The notes beneath the pieces were generated by a model. The model saw nothing but the letters and a program-made list of their open reading frames with translations, searched no databases and had not been told where the DNA came from. 64,000 nucleotides of DNA. Origin: CAVWDU01 sp963753815. GTDB taxonomy: Bacteria; Pseudomonadota; Gammaproteobacteria; Pseudomonadales; Halieaceae. The translations under genes and the position numbers were made by a program. Positions 1 to 8,561 of this stretch are shown here, piece by piece (positions within the stretch are counted from its first letter, which is position 1; every line of letters starts with the position of its first letter). Location: contig CAVWDU010000003.1 in NCBI GenBank assembly GCA_963753815.1, forward strand, positions 1,116,001 to 1,180,000. Reading direction: 5' to 3'.

Positions 1-2720
1 GCGGGGGTAACGGCGACAAGCCGGCACTGACCTACTTCTTCCTGCAATTGTTGCCGGGCACCCCCGGCACCATCCATGACTACATCCAGTTCGTGGAGGA
101 CGTGGTCCGCCCGGAGATCGAGGCGGTGCCCGGAGTCGCTCGGGTCGGTGTCTCGGAAAATACCCGCGGTGTCGACCGCGAACTGGAGATTCTGTTTGAC
201 CCCTACCGGGCAGCGCAACTCGGGATACCCCTGACCGAGACCGCTGCCCGGCTGGGGCAATCCAACGACGTCAGCGGCGGCTTCGTCGACGTGGGAAGGC
301 GGCAGTATACGCTGCGCTTCACCGGCCGTTACGAGCCCAGGGAACTGGAGAGTTTCGTGCTCGAGTGGCGCAACGGCCGGCCCATCCGGCTCGGCGATAT
401 CGCGTCGGTGAGCATCACCCGGGGCGACCAGGCGCTGACCAATACCCAGAACGGCAACCCGGCCATCTCGGTGCGGGTCGACAAGGAAAACAGCGCCAAC
501 GCCCTGCAGACCCTCAACCGGGTCAAGGCGGTGGTGGAGGAATTGAACGCAGCCCAGGTCGGCGAGCGCGGCCTGGTGCTGGTGCAGTCATTCGACGCAT
601 CGGTCTTCATCAACCGGGCCATCAGCCTGGTCACCGGCAACATCGCGCTCGGCGTGTTGCTGGCGGTCGGCGTTCTCTGGTGGTTTCTCCGCCGCTTCCG
701 GGCCACGCTGGTGGTCGCCGTCGCCATCCCCATCTCATTGCTGTCGACATTCGTATTCCTGCAACTCGGCGGGCGCACCCTCAACGTGATTTCCCTGGCC
801 GGCCTCGCCTTCGCGGTCGGCATGGTACTGGATGCCGCCATCGTCGTGCTCGAGAACATCGTTCGCCTGCGAGCGGGTGGCGCGTCGCCCGACGAGGCCT
901 CGATGCAGGCCACGCAGCAGGTATGGGGTGCGCTGCTGGCCTCGACCGCGACCACGGTGGCCATCTTCCTGCCGGTGTTCTTCATGCGTGAAGTGGAAGG
1001 GCAATTGTTCGGTGACCTCGCCCTGACCATTGCCATCGCCGTGGTCGTATCGCTGGTCGTGGCGGTGACCGTGCTGCCCCTGGCGGCGAAGATCTGGCTT
1101 CCCGACGACGCCGCCCCGGACCCCCATGCCGGCGTCTGGCGGCGCATCGCCGGGGCGATCATGCGCCTCACCAGCACGCCGGCAAAACGCTGGACCCTCG
1201 CAGCAGCGCTGGTCATCACGCCCATCGTCGCGGGCTACGCCCTGCTGCCGGAGCTTGACTACCTGCCACCGGTGAAGCGCGATGCGGTGGATGCCTACTT
1301 CGAAATCCCACCCGGAACCAGCAACCGGGTGGTGGCCGAGGAATATGTGCGGGTCATCGACGAGCGCATGGGACCCTTCATGCGCGGCGAACGCGAACCG
1401 GCGCTGAAGAATTACTACATTCTCACCTGGCCGGGTGGCGGCACCATGGGCGCGCGGGTCAAAGACCAGGACCAGGTGAAAGCGATGGAGCAGATCATCA
1501 ACCAGGAGATTTTCGCCGACCTGCCGGACCTGCGGCACTTCGCCGCCCAGGGCAACCTGTTCGGCGGCTTCGGTGGCGACCGCCAGGTCAACATTCACCT
1601 GCAGTCCCGGGACCGCGAGGCCCTGGCCGCAGCCGCCCGCCTCGGGGAGGAACTGCTGGCCGAGGCACTGCCGGGCGCCATGGTGCGCGTCAACCCGGGC
1701 ATCGAACTCGCCGAGCCGGAACTGCAGTTGCGCCCTGATGACCGGCGTATTGCCGAAGCCGGTTGGGCACGCAGCGATGTCGGCCTGCTGGTACGGGCAT
1801 TGGGAGACGGCCTCTACGTGGGTGAGCACTTCGATGGCGAAAAGCGGATGAACATCATCCTGCGTGCGAACCCCTGGGGTTCGCCGGAAGAGCTGGCGTC
1901 GATGCCCGTGGCCACCCCGTCGGGTGCCGTGCTGCCACTGGCGGAACTGGTTGAAATAGAACGCACGGTAGGACCCAGCCGGTTGTCACGCCTGAACAGC
2001 AGGCGCACAGTCAGCCTGGGTATACGCCCGCCGGAGGCCATGTCCCTGGAACACATCATGGCCACGCTGGAGCGCGAGGTAGAGCCGCGACTGCGCGAGA
2101 TCATGCCCGCGGACGGCAACATAATCTACGGCGGCAGCGCCAACGCGCTGACCCGGGCGATAAAGTCGATGGGCACCAACTTCGCCCTCGCGCTGGTGGT
2201 GTTGTTCCTGCTGATGGCCGCGCTGTTCCGTTCGCTGCGGGACGCGGGGCTGGTCGTGCTGGCCATGCCATTGGCGATGGTCGGCGGCATTGTCGCGCTG
2301 CGACTGGTCAACCTGATCGCCTTCCAGCCACTGGACCTGCTGACCATGATCGGCTTCGTCATCCTGCTGGGGCTGGTCGTCAACAATGCGATTCTGCTGG
2401 TGCACCAGACCCGCAGCGCCGAACGCGGGGGCACCAGTCGCCACCAGGCGGTCGAGGAGGCGCTGCTGACCCGACTGCGCCCGATCTTCATGAGCACGCT
2501 GACCAGTATCTTCGGCATGTTGCCGTTACTGCTGATGCCGGGTGCCGGCAGTGTCATCTACCGCGGCCTGGCGGCGGTGATCGTCGGCGGCATGAGTGTC
2601 AGCGCCGTGTTCACCCTGCTGCTGCTGCCCTGCTTCCTGCGCATGGGCGAGACCCACAGCGGCGTGATCGAGGGCTCCGGTCCCGAGCGCGCTGCCCCGA
2701 CACTGAAATCGGTCGCGTGA
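1..2720 (+). CDS. RND efflux permease, 5' end cut by window
   Basis: Inner-membrane proton-driven pump subunit of the AcrB/HAE family, exporting drugs or other hydrophobic compounds with an adaptor and an outer-membrane channel. The frame is open from base 3, so the N-terminus (roughly 130 residues by family length of about 1030) lies outside the window. Two porter loops and two blocks of membrane helices are visible. The TM4 motif reads GMVLDAAIVVLENI at about 811-865, so only one of the two aspartates usual in AcrB is kept; the TM10 equivalent reads GLVVNNAILLV, with Asn where AcrB has its key Lys. These changes are compatible with another RND subgroup. The stop at 2718-2720 lies just upstream of the adaptor gene. 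Substrate cannot be told. Confidence 0.9.
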   Translation, partial: GGNGDKPALTYFFLQLLPGTPGTIHDYIQFVEDVVRPEIEAVPGVARVGVSENTRGVDRELEILFDPYRAAQLGIPLTETAARLGQSNDVSGGFVDVGRRQYTLRFTGRYEPRELESFVLEWRNGRPIRLGDIASVSITRGDQALTNTQNGNPAISVRVDKENSANALQTLNRVKAVVEELNAAQVGERGLVLVQSFDASVFINRAISLVTGNIALGVLLAVGVLWWFLRRFRATLVVAVAIPISLLSTFVFLQLGGRTLNVISLAGLAFAVGMVLDAAIVVLENIVRLRAGGASPDEASMQATQQVWGALLASTATTVAIFLPVFFMREVEGQLFGDLALTIAIAVVVSLVVAVTVLPLAAKIWLPDDAAPDPHAGVWRRIAGAIMRLTSTPAKRWTLAAALVITPIVAGYALLPELDYLPPVKRDAVDAYFEIPPGTSNRVVAEEYVRVIDERMGPFMRGEREPALKNYYILTWPGGGTMGARVKDQDQVKAMEQIINQEIFADLPDLRHFAAQGNLFGGFGGDRQVNIHLQSRDREALAAAARLGEELLAEALPGAMVRVNPGIELAEPELQLRPDDRRIAEAGWARSDVGLLVRALGDGLYVGEHFDGEKRMNIILRANPWGSPEELASMPVATPSGAVLPLAELVEIERTVGPSRLSRLNSRRTVSLGIRPPEAMSLEHIMATLEREVEPRLREIMPADGNIIYGGSANALTRAIKSMGTNFALALVVLFLLMAALFRSLRDAGLVVLAMPLAMVGGIVALRLVNLIAFQPLDLLTMIGFVILLGLVVNNAILLVHQTRSAERGGTSRHQAVEEALLTRLRPIFMSTLTSIFGMLPLLLMPGAGSVIYRGLAAVIVGGMSVSAVFTLLLLPCFLRMGETHSGVIEGSGPERAAPTLKSVA

Positions 2721-2746
2721 GCACCCGAACCACCAGGAGAACAACC

Positions 2747-3805
2747 ATGACCACACCGGCCCGTTATCTTGCCTGCCTGACCACCGCGTTGCTGGCGACA
2801 GCGACTGCCGTCGCCCAGCCGCCGCCTGCCCCGGTGGAGGTCGCCACCGTGAGCGAGAGCCGCAGCAGCCCGCTGATCCGGCTGCCCGGCTCGGTATTGA
2901 GCCTGCGCGACGCCCGTATCGCCGCCGAGATCGAGGGGCGGCTGACCTGGGTAGCCGAGGTCGGCAACCGGATCCGCCGGGGAGAGCCGGTGGCGACCAT
3001 CGATACCCACCTGCTCACACTACAGCTCCGGGACAACGAAGCGCAGATTGCGCGTATTCAGGCCGATATCGCCTACAACCAGCGCCAGCAGGAGCGCCTG
3101 CAGCGACTGGCCCGGCAGAATAATACGGCGCGGTCGGAGCTGGACCAGGTGGAGTCCGGCCTGGCCATGCTGACCCAGGAACTGCGCATCGCGGAAGTCG
3201 CGCGTGACCGCAGCCGCTACGAACTGGAGCGCAGCGAGGTGCGCGCGCCGTTCGACGGCGTGGTCGCGGGTCGCGAGGTGAGCGCTGGCGAATACACCAC
3301 CACCGGCGCCACCCTTGTGCGGTTGGTGGATACCGGTGCACTCGAGATCAGCGTGGCCGCGCCGCTGCGGGTAGCGCGCTTCAACCTGCCGGGCGCAACC
3401 GCGCGGGTGGAGGTCGAGGGATACGAGTTCACCAGCACCATCCGCGGCGCCGTGCCGGTAGGCGACCGACAGTCACGGATGATGGAGCTGCGGCTGCAGG
3501 CCGATTCCGACCAACTGTTCATCGGCGAGGCTGTGACCGTCTCACTGGCTGAAGCCGACCCGAAGCGGATGCTGAGTGTGCCGCGCGATGCGCTGGTACT
3601 GCGTAACCGCGAGACCTATATCTATACCGTGACCGACGACGAGACCGCCGTTCGGGTCCCGGTCACCACGCGCGCCGGCAGCGGCGACCAGATCGCGGTG
3701 ACGGGGAACATCAGCGCTGGTACCACGGTGGTCGTTCGCGGCGCCGAGCGCCTGCGGGAAGGACAGAAAGTCAAGGTCGTGCGCCCGCACCTGGCCAGTA
3801 ACTGA
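2747..3805 (+). CDS. RND efflux periplasmic adaptor (HlyD/MFP family)
   Basis: Periplasmic adaptor that would link the preceding RND permease to an outer-membrane channel. The start at 2747 is chosen because AGGAGA lies 6 bases upstream; a GTG at 2717 in the same frame would overlap the permease stop. A signal peptide ends near AVAQ (residue 24). Two half-lipoyl segments (EIEGRLTWVAEVGNRIRRGE and RAPFDGVVAGREVSAGE) flank a coiled coil rich in Gln, Arg and Glu, and a beta-barrel domain follows. At 352 residues it is typical for the family. The order permease then adaptor is the reverse of the usual arrangement, so a second adaptor may lie upstream of the window. No channel gene is adjacent; tolC at 25810 could serve. 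Confidence 0.88.
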   Translation: MTTPARYLACLTTALLATATAVAQPPPAPVEVATVSESRSSPLIRLPGSVLSLRDARIAAEIEGRLTWVAEVGNRIRRGEPVATIDTHLLTLQLRDNEAQIARIQADIAYNQRQQERLQRLARQNNTARSELDQVESGLAMLTQELRIAEVARDRSRYELERSEVRAPFDGVVAGREVSAGEYTTTGATLVRLVDTGALEISVAAPLRVARFNLPGATARVEVEGYEFTSTIRGAVPVGDRQSRMMELRLQADSDQLFIGEAVTVSLAEADPKRMLSVPRDALVLRNRETYIYTVTDDETAVRVPVTTRAGSGDQIAVTGNISAGTTVVVRGAERLREGQKVKVVRPHLASN

Positions 3806-3853
3806 GGGGGTTATCGTTTGGCGCGGCGATGTGAAAATAGATTTGCCTGAGCT

Positions 3854-3880
3854 ACGGCGTCCTCGCGAGCAGGACGCCGT
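3854..3880 (+). terminator. Perfect 10-bp hairpin after the efflux genes
   Basis: ACGGCGTCCT (3854-3863) and AGGACGCCGT (3871-3880) form a perfect 10-bp stem with a 7-base loop, 49 bases after the adaptor stop. No strong T run follows, so intrinsic termination is plausible but not certain. The rest of the 304-base gap 3806-4109 shows no gene or other clear signal. Confidence 0.5.
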
Positions 3881-4109
3881 TCAACACACATTTCGGCAAT
3901 AAGCCTCCCGGCTGTTAAGACAGTATCTATCTCCAGGCTAGGCTACAACGCCCCCTCAAATTCCCGGTGCTTTCCGCAGCGAACAGTTGTCGCGTATTGC
4001 CGACGCAGCCAACAGGATTGGTCTATCCTGATACGGGGGAGAGTGATCACGTGCTGACCTGGCCGGCGGGTCGGGGCGGGTACGGGTAACTATCAGTGAG
4101 GAGGTACGG

Positions 4110-4628
4110 TTGAGGATGTTAAGGATGAAATCCAGATTGACCGCACTGTTATGGGCCGCGGTGATGATCGGCAGCCAGCAAACCAGCGTTGCGGCAGAAA
4201 CCGGCAGGGCGACGCTTGCGCGTGGCGAGACGACTTATGAATTCGTCGTCATCCAGTGCCTGCGCAACATCCCCGCTGCCTTCGGCGACACGGTCATCGA
4301 GTTTCAGCTCGACGGCGTGCCGCCAGCCACACCGCCGGACCAGATCACGGCCCTGCGGGGTCTGGTCGGGGACAGTAACAACCTGCAGCAGGCGCTGATG
4401 CAGGTGGTCGCTCACGGGCCGGTGCTCAGCATCACCCGGATCGAGAACGGCGGTGAAATGATTGCCGTGACCGATATGGCGGACATCCTTTGGGCCAGCG
4501 ATGGAAACCCGGGCCAGGAGAGTTCACGCACCCTGAGCATCGAGCAAACGTCGGCAGGAACCCGGGTGCGCGGCACCACCCACATGGACGGCGATCCCGT
4601 GACTATAGAAGCCAGCTGTCCTGACTGA
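4110..4628 (+). CDS. Secreted protein of unknown function
   Basis: Not recognised. The 172-residue product has a signal peptide (hydrophobic run LTALLWAAVMIGSQQTSVAA, cleavage near residue 29) and no later membrane segment, so it is probably periplasmic. The mature part holds two cysteines (IQCLRNIP and EASCPD near the C-terminus) that could form a disulfide. A TTG start at 4110 is preferred because GAGGAGG sits 5 bases upstream; an in-frame ATG at 4116 is possible. It stands alone between the efflux genes and a cupin gene, all on the same strand. Confidence 0.7.
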   Translation: MRMLRMKSRLTALLWAAVMIGSQQTSVAAETGRATLARGETTYEFVVIQCLRNIPAAFGDTVIEFQLDGVPPATPPDQITALRGLVGDSNNLQQALMQVVAHGPVLSITRIENGGEMIAVTDMADILWASDGNPGQESSRTLSIEQTSAGTRVRGTTHMDGDPVTIEASCPD

Positions 4629-4720
4629 TCGATCGAGCCCGACACTGGAGTGAGACGACCGGAAACGGTTTCCGACGACCACGCGGCTATCGTGACGGCA
4701 ACCGATTGCGGAGGAGAGTG

Positions 4721-5089
4721 ATGGATGCGGCGATACGTAAACTCGAGGATCGCGAGGAATACTACTTTGCCGAGGGCTGCTTCATCACCGAGCTGTCCAC
4801 GGGCAGCGAGGACGCTCTACTCTCCATCGCAAGGGCCCGGGTAACCGCCGGTAAAACCACGCGCTGGCACAGCCTGGTCGACACCGCCGAACGCTACGTG
4901 ATCATCGAGGGGACCGGACGGGTTGAGGTAGGGGACCTGCCGCCAACAGTTGTGGGCGCCGGTGACGTGGTGTTGATACCGGCTGGGGTACGCCAGCGCA
5001 TCTCCAACATCGCCGCGGTGGACCTCGTGTTCCTGGCTCTGTGCACGCCACCGTTCAGGGAGTCAGCCTACCGGGACCTGGAGTCCTGA
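4721..5089 (+). CDS. Small cupin-domain protein
   Basis: Single-domain cupin of 122 residues, probably a small beta-barrel binding metal or a ligand in the cytosol. Motif 1 is seen around TRWHSLVDTAERYVIIEGTG and motif 2 around GDVVLIPAGVRQRISNI, the latter typical of the cupin_2 family. The usual motif-1 histidines are only partly kept (WHS is present, the second His is replaced), so metal binding is uncertain. The ATG at 4721 has GGAGGAG just upstream; an earlier in-frame TTG at 4706 has no ribosome site. Its 3' end faces the GNAT gene. No substrate can be assigned. Confidence 0.78.
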   Translation: MDAAIRKLEDREEYYFAEGCFITELSTGSEDALLSIARARVTAGKTTRWHSLVDTAERYVIIEGTGRVEVGDLPPTVVGAGDVVLIPAGVRQRISNIAAVDLVFLALCTPPFRESAYRDLES

Positions 5090-5112
5090 ATCAGGGGCCA
5101 ATCGCAGCGGGG

Positions 5113-5685
5113 CTACCAGTATGACGGGTCGCCGAAGGCGTTGACACAGTGGGTAGGGCCCTCGATGGGCTGCAAGGGTAGCCCGGTGAGTGACTGCGCG
5201 AGCCAACCCTCCGGTCGGCTGAGCGTGTAGGGTGCCCTGATAAAGTTTTCGCTGATGGGCTGAAAACCGACCTTGCCGTAGAACGCGGGGTCGCCATAGG
5301 TGAACGACAGCTCCGCGCCGCGGTCACGCAAAGCCTCGATACCGTGCCGGATCAACTGCTGGCCGACGCCGCGACCGTGCAGGTCGGTAGCGACCGCGAC
5401 CGGCGACAACAGGAACGCCGGCTGGTCATTCGGCAGGGTGAGCCGGGAAAAGAAAATGCATCCCGCCAGGCTGCCTTCGTCGGCAGCCACGGTTTCACGG
5501 TCGGCTGCCAACTCCGGCACGGCTGCGTATCCAAAGAGGTCGGCGTCAGCCGTGGTAGCGATCAGCTCACCGACCAAGCGCCCGATCACCGCTCCCTCTT
5601 CCGTACCTTCCGCGGCGGCGAAGACCGACGTGAACAGGCTGATCGCCGCGTCTGTTTGTGCGGGTGTGAACTCGACACACTTCAT
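5113..5685 (-). CDS. GNAT family N-acetyltransferase
   Basis: Predicted cytosolic acetyl-CoA-dependent N-acetyltransferase of the YhbS-like group, 190 residues. The acetyl-CoA loop is visible as VAVATDLHGRGVGQQLIRHG (R/QxxGxG/A type). The following GDPAFYGKVGFQP segment is typical of this subgroup, where FY-x-x-x-GF recurs. The start at 5685 overlaps the stop of the upstream VOC gene as ATGA, suggesting translational coupling. Substrate unknown. Confidence 0.85.
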   Translation of the reverse strand: MKCVEFTPAQTDAAISLFTSVFAAAEGTEEGAVIGRLVGELIATTADADLFGYAAVPELAADRETVAADEGSLAGCIFFSRLTLPNDQPAFLLSPVAVATDLHGRGVGQQLIRHGIEALRDRGAELSFTYGDPAFYGKVGFQPISENFIRAPYTLSRPEGWLAQSLTGLPLQPIEGPTHCVNAFGDPSYW

Positions 5686-6185
5686 GCGTTGATACCGGGA
5701 ATAGCCGGCCACCGCTCGAGGTGAACCTGCAGCAATTCGATCAGGGTGCCGTCGGGATCGACACAGGTGGCAACCTCCGCCATGCGCTGGTGACAGGTCC
5801 GGGGTGGGGAAAGGAAAGGCACCTCTGCAGCAACGAGTTCCCGATAGTCTGCGTCCAGGTCCTGGGAGACCAGGCAGAGGCGAACCATACCGAGGTCCTT
5901 GTTCTGCAGCGGCTGGCGCTGGTCCTGGTCTGCCAGCTCGGTGAGATCGATTTTGGGGAAGCCGTCGTCGAGCTGCATGATGCAGGCGCGGCCGCGTGCC
6001 TCCCGGGGCAGCCCGAGCGCAGCGGCGCTCGCTGCGTCCATAGTGGCACCGTCGCCCTGCTCCAGGTTTAGGTAAGGTATGCCCGGCAGGAACAGTTCAA
6101 AACCCAGTTTCTGGTAAAACGCGATCGACTGGTCGAGATTTCCGACATTGATGTTGATGTGGCCCCACCCAAACTTCCCGCTCAT
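5682..6185 (-). CDS. VOC (glyoxalase/bleomycin-resistance fold) protein
   Basis: Cytosolic protein of the vicinal oxygen chelate superfamily, 167 residues. It opens with GHININVGNLDQSIAFYQKLGFE, the first beta-alpha-beta unit of the fold, and ends with DPDGTLIELLQVH, where the Glu matches the usual metal ligand. The central segment is longer than in GloA and carries an unfamiliar insertion. The ATG at 6185 is chosen for GGAGAG 6 bases upstream and because the fold begins right after it. It is the first gene of a two-gene unit with the GNAT enzyme. The reaction is not predictable. Confidence 0.82.
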   Translation of the reverse strand: MSGKFGWGHININVGNLDQSIAFYQKLGFELFLPGIPYLNLEQGDGATMDAASAAALGLPREARGRACIMQLDDGFPKIDLTELADQDQRQPLQNKDLGMVRLCLVSQDLDADYRELVAAEVPFLSPPRTCHQRMAEVATCVDPDGTLIELLQVHLERWPAIPGINA

Positions 6186-6415
6186 GGCAATCTCTCCGCG
6201 AAAAACACCAGCATGCCCTGTCCTCGCAGCCAAAGTCCAGTTGCCGCCCCGGGCGCTGAAAGGCTGTTCTTACACTGTGGCCGAGCCGTTGTGAATCAAA
6301 CCGACTCCACACCTCGTCACACAGGGCTTTTTACTCAGGCGTGGCCGAAACAGCGAGACAGGGCGGCCACGCCTGCGGCAACCTGGCGGCGCATCAGGGC
6401 GGACAGCCCGGTCGT

Positions 6416-7081
6416 TCAATCGTCCCGGGCGGGACCACCCCGCAAGCGAGGGGAGAGAACAAACCAGGCCAGCGGGGCCGCCACGGCGGCGACAGCCAGT
6501 CCCGGTGCGATATGAAACAACAGGATATGCTGCGGAATGTACATACAGGCCAGCTGCATGTAGAGCGCCGGCAGCAGGCCGGCTGTGAGCCCGAGCCAGA
6601 CACCGGCCCGGACGGGCTCCAGCGGGTACCAGCGCCGCGCCAGCAGCAGGCCCACCAGCAGCGGCGGCAGCGCGAAGAGGAAGGTTTCCACCACGCAGTG
6701 AGGCCGCTTGCCCAGCATCGAGGGCTCGAGCGCCGGGCTGATCAGCCCGAACACGTAGCACCCGACCCAGGTGCCTACCAGTAACACACCGGTTAACGCC
6801 ATCCGCCGCGTCAGTGCGCCGGGTACAGACGCCTTGAAGCCGATCAGCGCGGCCACAGCCAGCGCTGCTGCACCCAGCAGGGTCTCGGCGAGGAACCGTG
6901 GCTGTGTTGCCAATTGCTCGAGTGCGGTTGGCCGCAGCGGGCCGAAAAGGTGAGTGATGCCAACCACGTAAAATGCACTGAGCAATGCCCAGGCAAGCGC
7001 CGGCCCCGCGACCGACGCGACCGGCTTCACCGGTGCGAGGTCATGGCTCAGGCCCGCGATAAGCTGCTGCCGGTCGCTCAC
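6416..7081 (-). CDS. nrsF: NrsF-type (DUF1109) membrane anti-sigma factor
   Basis: Integral inner-membrane anti-sigma factor that would hold the adjacent ECF sigma factor inactive until a stress signal. The 221-residue product has a short hydrophilic N-terminus (MSDRQQLIAGLSHDLAPVKP) followed by six hydrophobic stretches, the layout of the DUF1109/NrsF family. It overlaps the end of the sigma gene by four bases (7078-7081), consistent with coupled translation in fixed ratio. In the family, cysteines take part in sensing; here Cys occurs in GCYVFG, PHCVVE and LACMYI, but their role is inference. Confidence 0.82.
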   Translation of the reverse strand: MSDRQQLIAGLSHDLAPVKPVASVAGPALAWALLSAFYVVGITHLFGPLRPTALEQLATQPRFLAETLLGAAALAVAALIGFKASVPGALTRRMALTGVLLVGTWVGCYVFGLISPALEPSMLGKRPHCVVETFLFALPPLLVGLLLARRWYPLEPVRAGVWLGLTAGLLPALYMQLACMYIPQHILLFHIAPGLAVAAVAAPLAWFVLSPRLRGGPARDD

Positions 7082-7647
7082 GGCGCGTCTCGCTCGAGCA
7101 GCCCCTTGAGCCTGGCGATGGCACGGTGAACCCGCACCTTCACCGCGCTCTCGGAAATGCTCAATCGGGCCGCCGTCTCCGCGGTACTCAGGCCCACTAT
7201 CCTGGTCAGGGTAATTACCTCCCGGTGTTGTTTCGGCAGCGCTTCCAGCAGGCGACCGCCTACCAGCGCCGCCTCGGGGGCGTCACCATGACTGCTGCCG
7301 GCTTCAGTCTGCGCCCATTCGCTCTGCTGGGCTATCTGTTGCTGGTGACGCTGCCGACGCAGCGTATCAATGGCCTTGTGCCGCACGATGGCGAACATCC
7401 AGGGCCGAAAGGGCCTACCGGTGGCATAAGTATGACGGGCCTGGTGAATCGCCAGCAAGGATTCCTGGACGCAGTCCTCGATAAAGTGCTGGCGCCCGAA
7501 CCGGCTGCACAGGTACCGCTCAATCGCCGTACCCAGTTCGTCAAGTAACAGGCGATAGTCGGCCTCGCAGCCACTCTGGGCACTGGCCATCAGCCACGCC
7601 CATCGCTGCTCGTCATCGATTTTGCCGGTATCGTCGCTCGCCGCCAT
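7078..7647 (-). CDS. ECF sigma factor of the SigF/NrsF-linked group
   Basis: RNA polymerase sigma factor of the extracytoplasmic function type, about 189 residues. Region 2 is visible as DCVQESLLAIHQARHTY and RPWMFAIVRHKAIDTLRRQRH. Region 4 is visible as LPKQHREVITLTRIVGLSTA followed by SISESAVKVRVHRAIARLKG. The ATG at 7647 is preferred, with a GTG two codons earlier possible. The partner anti-sigma gene follows with a four-base overlap. The upstream spondin gene, on the same strand, carries a promoter matching the SigF-type consensus, so it is a likely target and may make the whole set autoregulated. Confidence 0.9.
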   Translation of the reverse strand: MAASDDTGKIDDEQRWAWLMASAQSGCEADYRLLLDELGTAIERYLCSRFGRQHFIEDCVQESLLAIHQARHTYATGRPFRPWMFAIVRHKAIDTLRRQRHQQQIAQQSEWAQTEAGSSHGDAPEAALVGGRLLEALPKQHREVITLTRIVGLSTAETAARLSISESAVKVRVHRAIARLKGLLERDAP

Positions 7648-7702
7648 CCGCACCCGTCGTCGCGCCCCGGTGGGCGCGACCCAGGGGGAACGCGCGCATC
7701 CG

Positions 7703-8362
7703 TTAGTGAACGATTTTGACCCTGACCATGGCCACGGGGTTCCGCCAATCGTACGCGGTGGGCCCGATTATCTGGAAACCGTCCTCGTCGGTCTCACCGA
7801 GGTCATGGATACCGTTGCCGACATGAACGTGCCCCTCGCCACCATCCACGGATACGCCCTCGCCACCGCACAGGGGCCCCGGAATGTTCCGACAGTTCTG
7901 GTCGTTGACCTCGGTACCGGCATCGTAGGCCAGCGCCATCACCCGCTTGGAGCCGCTGCTGGGTACCCGGATGCCGTTCAGTGCCACGAAGTTGTCGTTG
8001 GTAGGCAATAGCATACCGGCAATGCTGAGGCGCGTGCGCCGAACGGGGCCCTCGACGGTTACCGTGGCCGATTCCCCGGGCCCCAGCAGGGCGCCGTTGG
8101 TCTGGATGTCGGTGGCGTCGTCGCCGGCCTGGGACTGGATCATCGAGGTGTCACCGCCCTCCGCCATGGATTCCAGCGCCTCGTCGGCGGGGGTACCCAG
8201 CTCGAACATGCTATAGCGCTTGTGGTGGGCGATCACCACCAGTGGGGTGAACGTCTGCGACGCGGTGATATTGGTAATCGTGACCTCCCAGGTAGCGGCG
8301 CTCACGGGCAGCGCGGCGCCGATGGCGGCCGCACCAAGGAGAGATGCTGTGATTTTACGCAT
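7703..8362 (-). CDS. Secreted spondin_N-domain protein
   Basis: Predicted exported protein with a spondin_N-like beta fold, 219 residues. A signal peptide ends near PVSAA (residue 22), followed by TWEVTITNITASQTFTPLVV, the typical opening of bacterial spondin-domain proteins. SYRMFELG-like and ALAYDAGTEVNDQ segments also fit the family. Function in bacteria is not established; surface or periplasmic binding is inference. GAGGA lies 7 bases before the ATG. It lies 55 bases upstream of the ECF sigma gene on the same strand and has a SigF-type promoter, so it is probably part of the same regulon or operon. Confidence 0.82.
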   Translation of the reverse strand: MRKITASLLGAAAIGAALPVSAATWEVTITNITASQTFTPLVVIAHHKRYSMFELGTPADEALESMAEGGDTSMIQSQAGDDATDIQTNGALLGPGESATVTVEGPVRRTRLSIAGMLLPTNDNFVALNGIRVPSSGSKRVMALAYDAGTEVNDQNCRNIPGPLCGGEGVSVDGGEGHVHVGNGIHDLGETDEDGFQIIGPTAYDWRNPVAMVRVKIVH

Positions 8363-8401
8363 GGTAATGTCCTCTGTGTTTAGGGGGCTTGCAGAGGCGT
8401 A

Positions 8402-8427
8402 TTCGTCTGGAAAGAGGAAAAGGTTAC
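8402..8427 (-). promoter_or_regulatory. Putative SigF/ECF promoter of the spondin gene
   Basis: On the minus strand GTAACC (8427-8422) and CGAA (8405-8402) are separated by exactly 16 bases, and the pair lies 40-65 bases upstream of the spondin ATG. From memory this equals the GTAACC-N16-CGAA consensus described for Caulobacter SigF, the sigma factor regulated by an NrsF protein. Here the sigma/NrsF pair lies directly downstream of the target gene. Confidence 0.65.
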
Positions 8428-8450
8428 AGCGAGCAGAAAATTTTTTCGGA

Positions 8451-8501
8451 GCGGCCGGCGAGGTGCGGCCGGCTAGGTGCGGCCGGCTAGGTGCGGCCGG
8501 C
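8451..8501. repeat. 14-bp tandem repeat with GCGGCCGGC core, four copies
   Basis: The core GCGGCCGGC recurs at 8451, 8465, 8479 and 8493, a period of 14; the unit reads AGGTGCGGCCGGCT with T or G at the end. The same unit occurs once next to the other hairpin locus (37505-37518). It lies in the 490-base non-coding stretch 8363-8852, which also holds the spondin promoter, a hairpin element and a 9-bp repeat array; I see no gene in that stretch. Confidence 0.85.
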
Positions 8502-8561
8502 GAGTGTCGATCGCCGGGAACTGCAGGTCAGGTGATTCGTTGGACAGAAATGGTTTCCGTA

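Noticed and set aside
735..1829. Long minus-strand open frame opposite the RND permease
   Set aside because: His/Gln/Arg-rich composition typical of an antisense shadow; the permease frame has family motifs.
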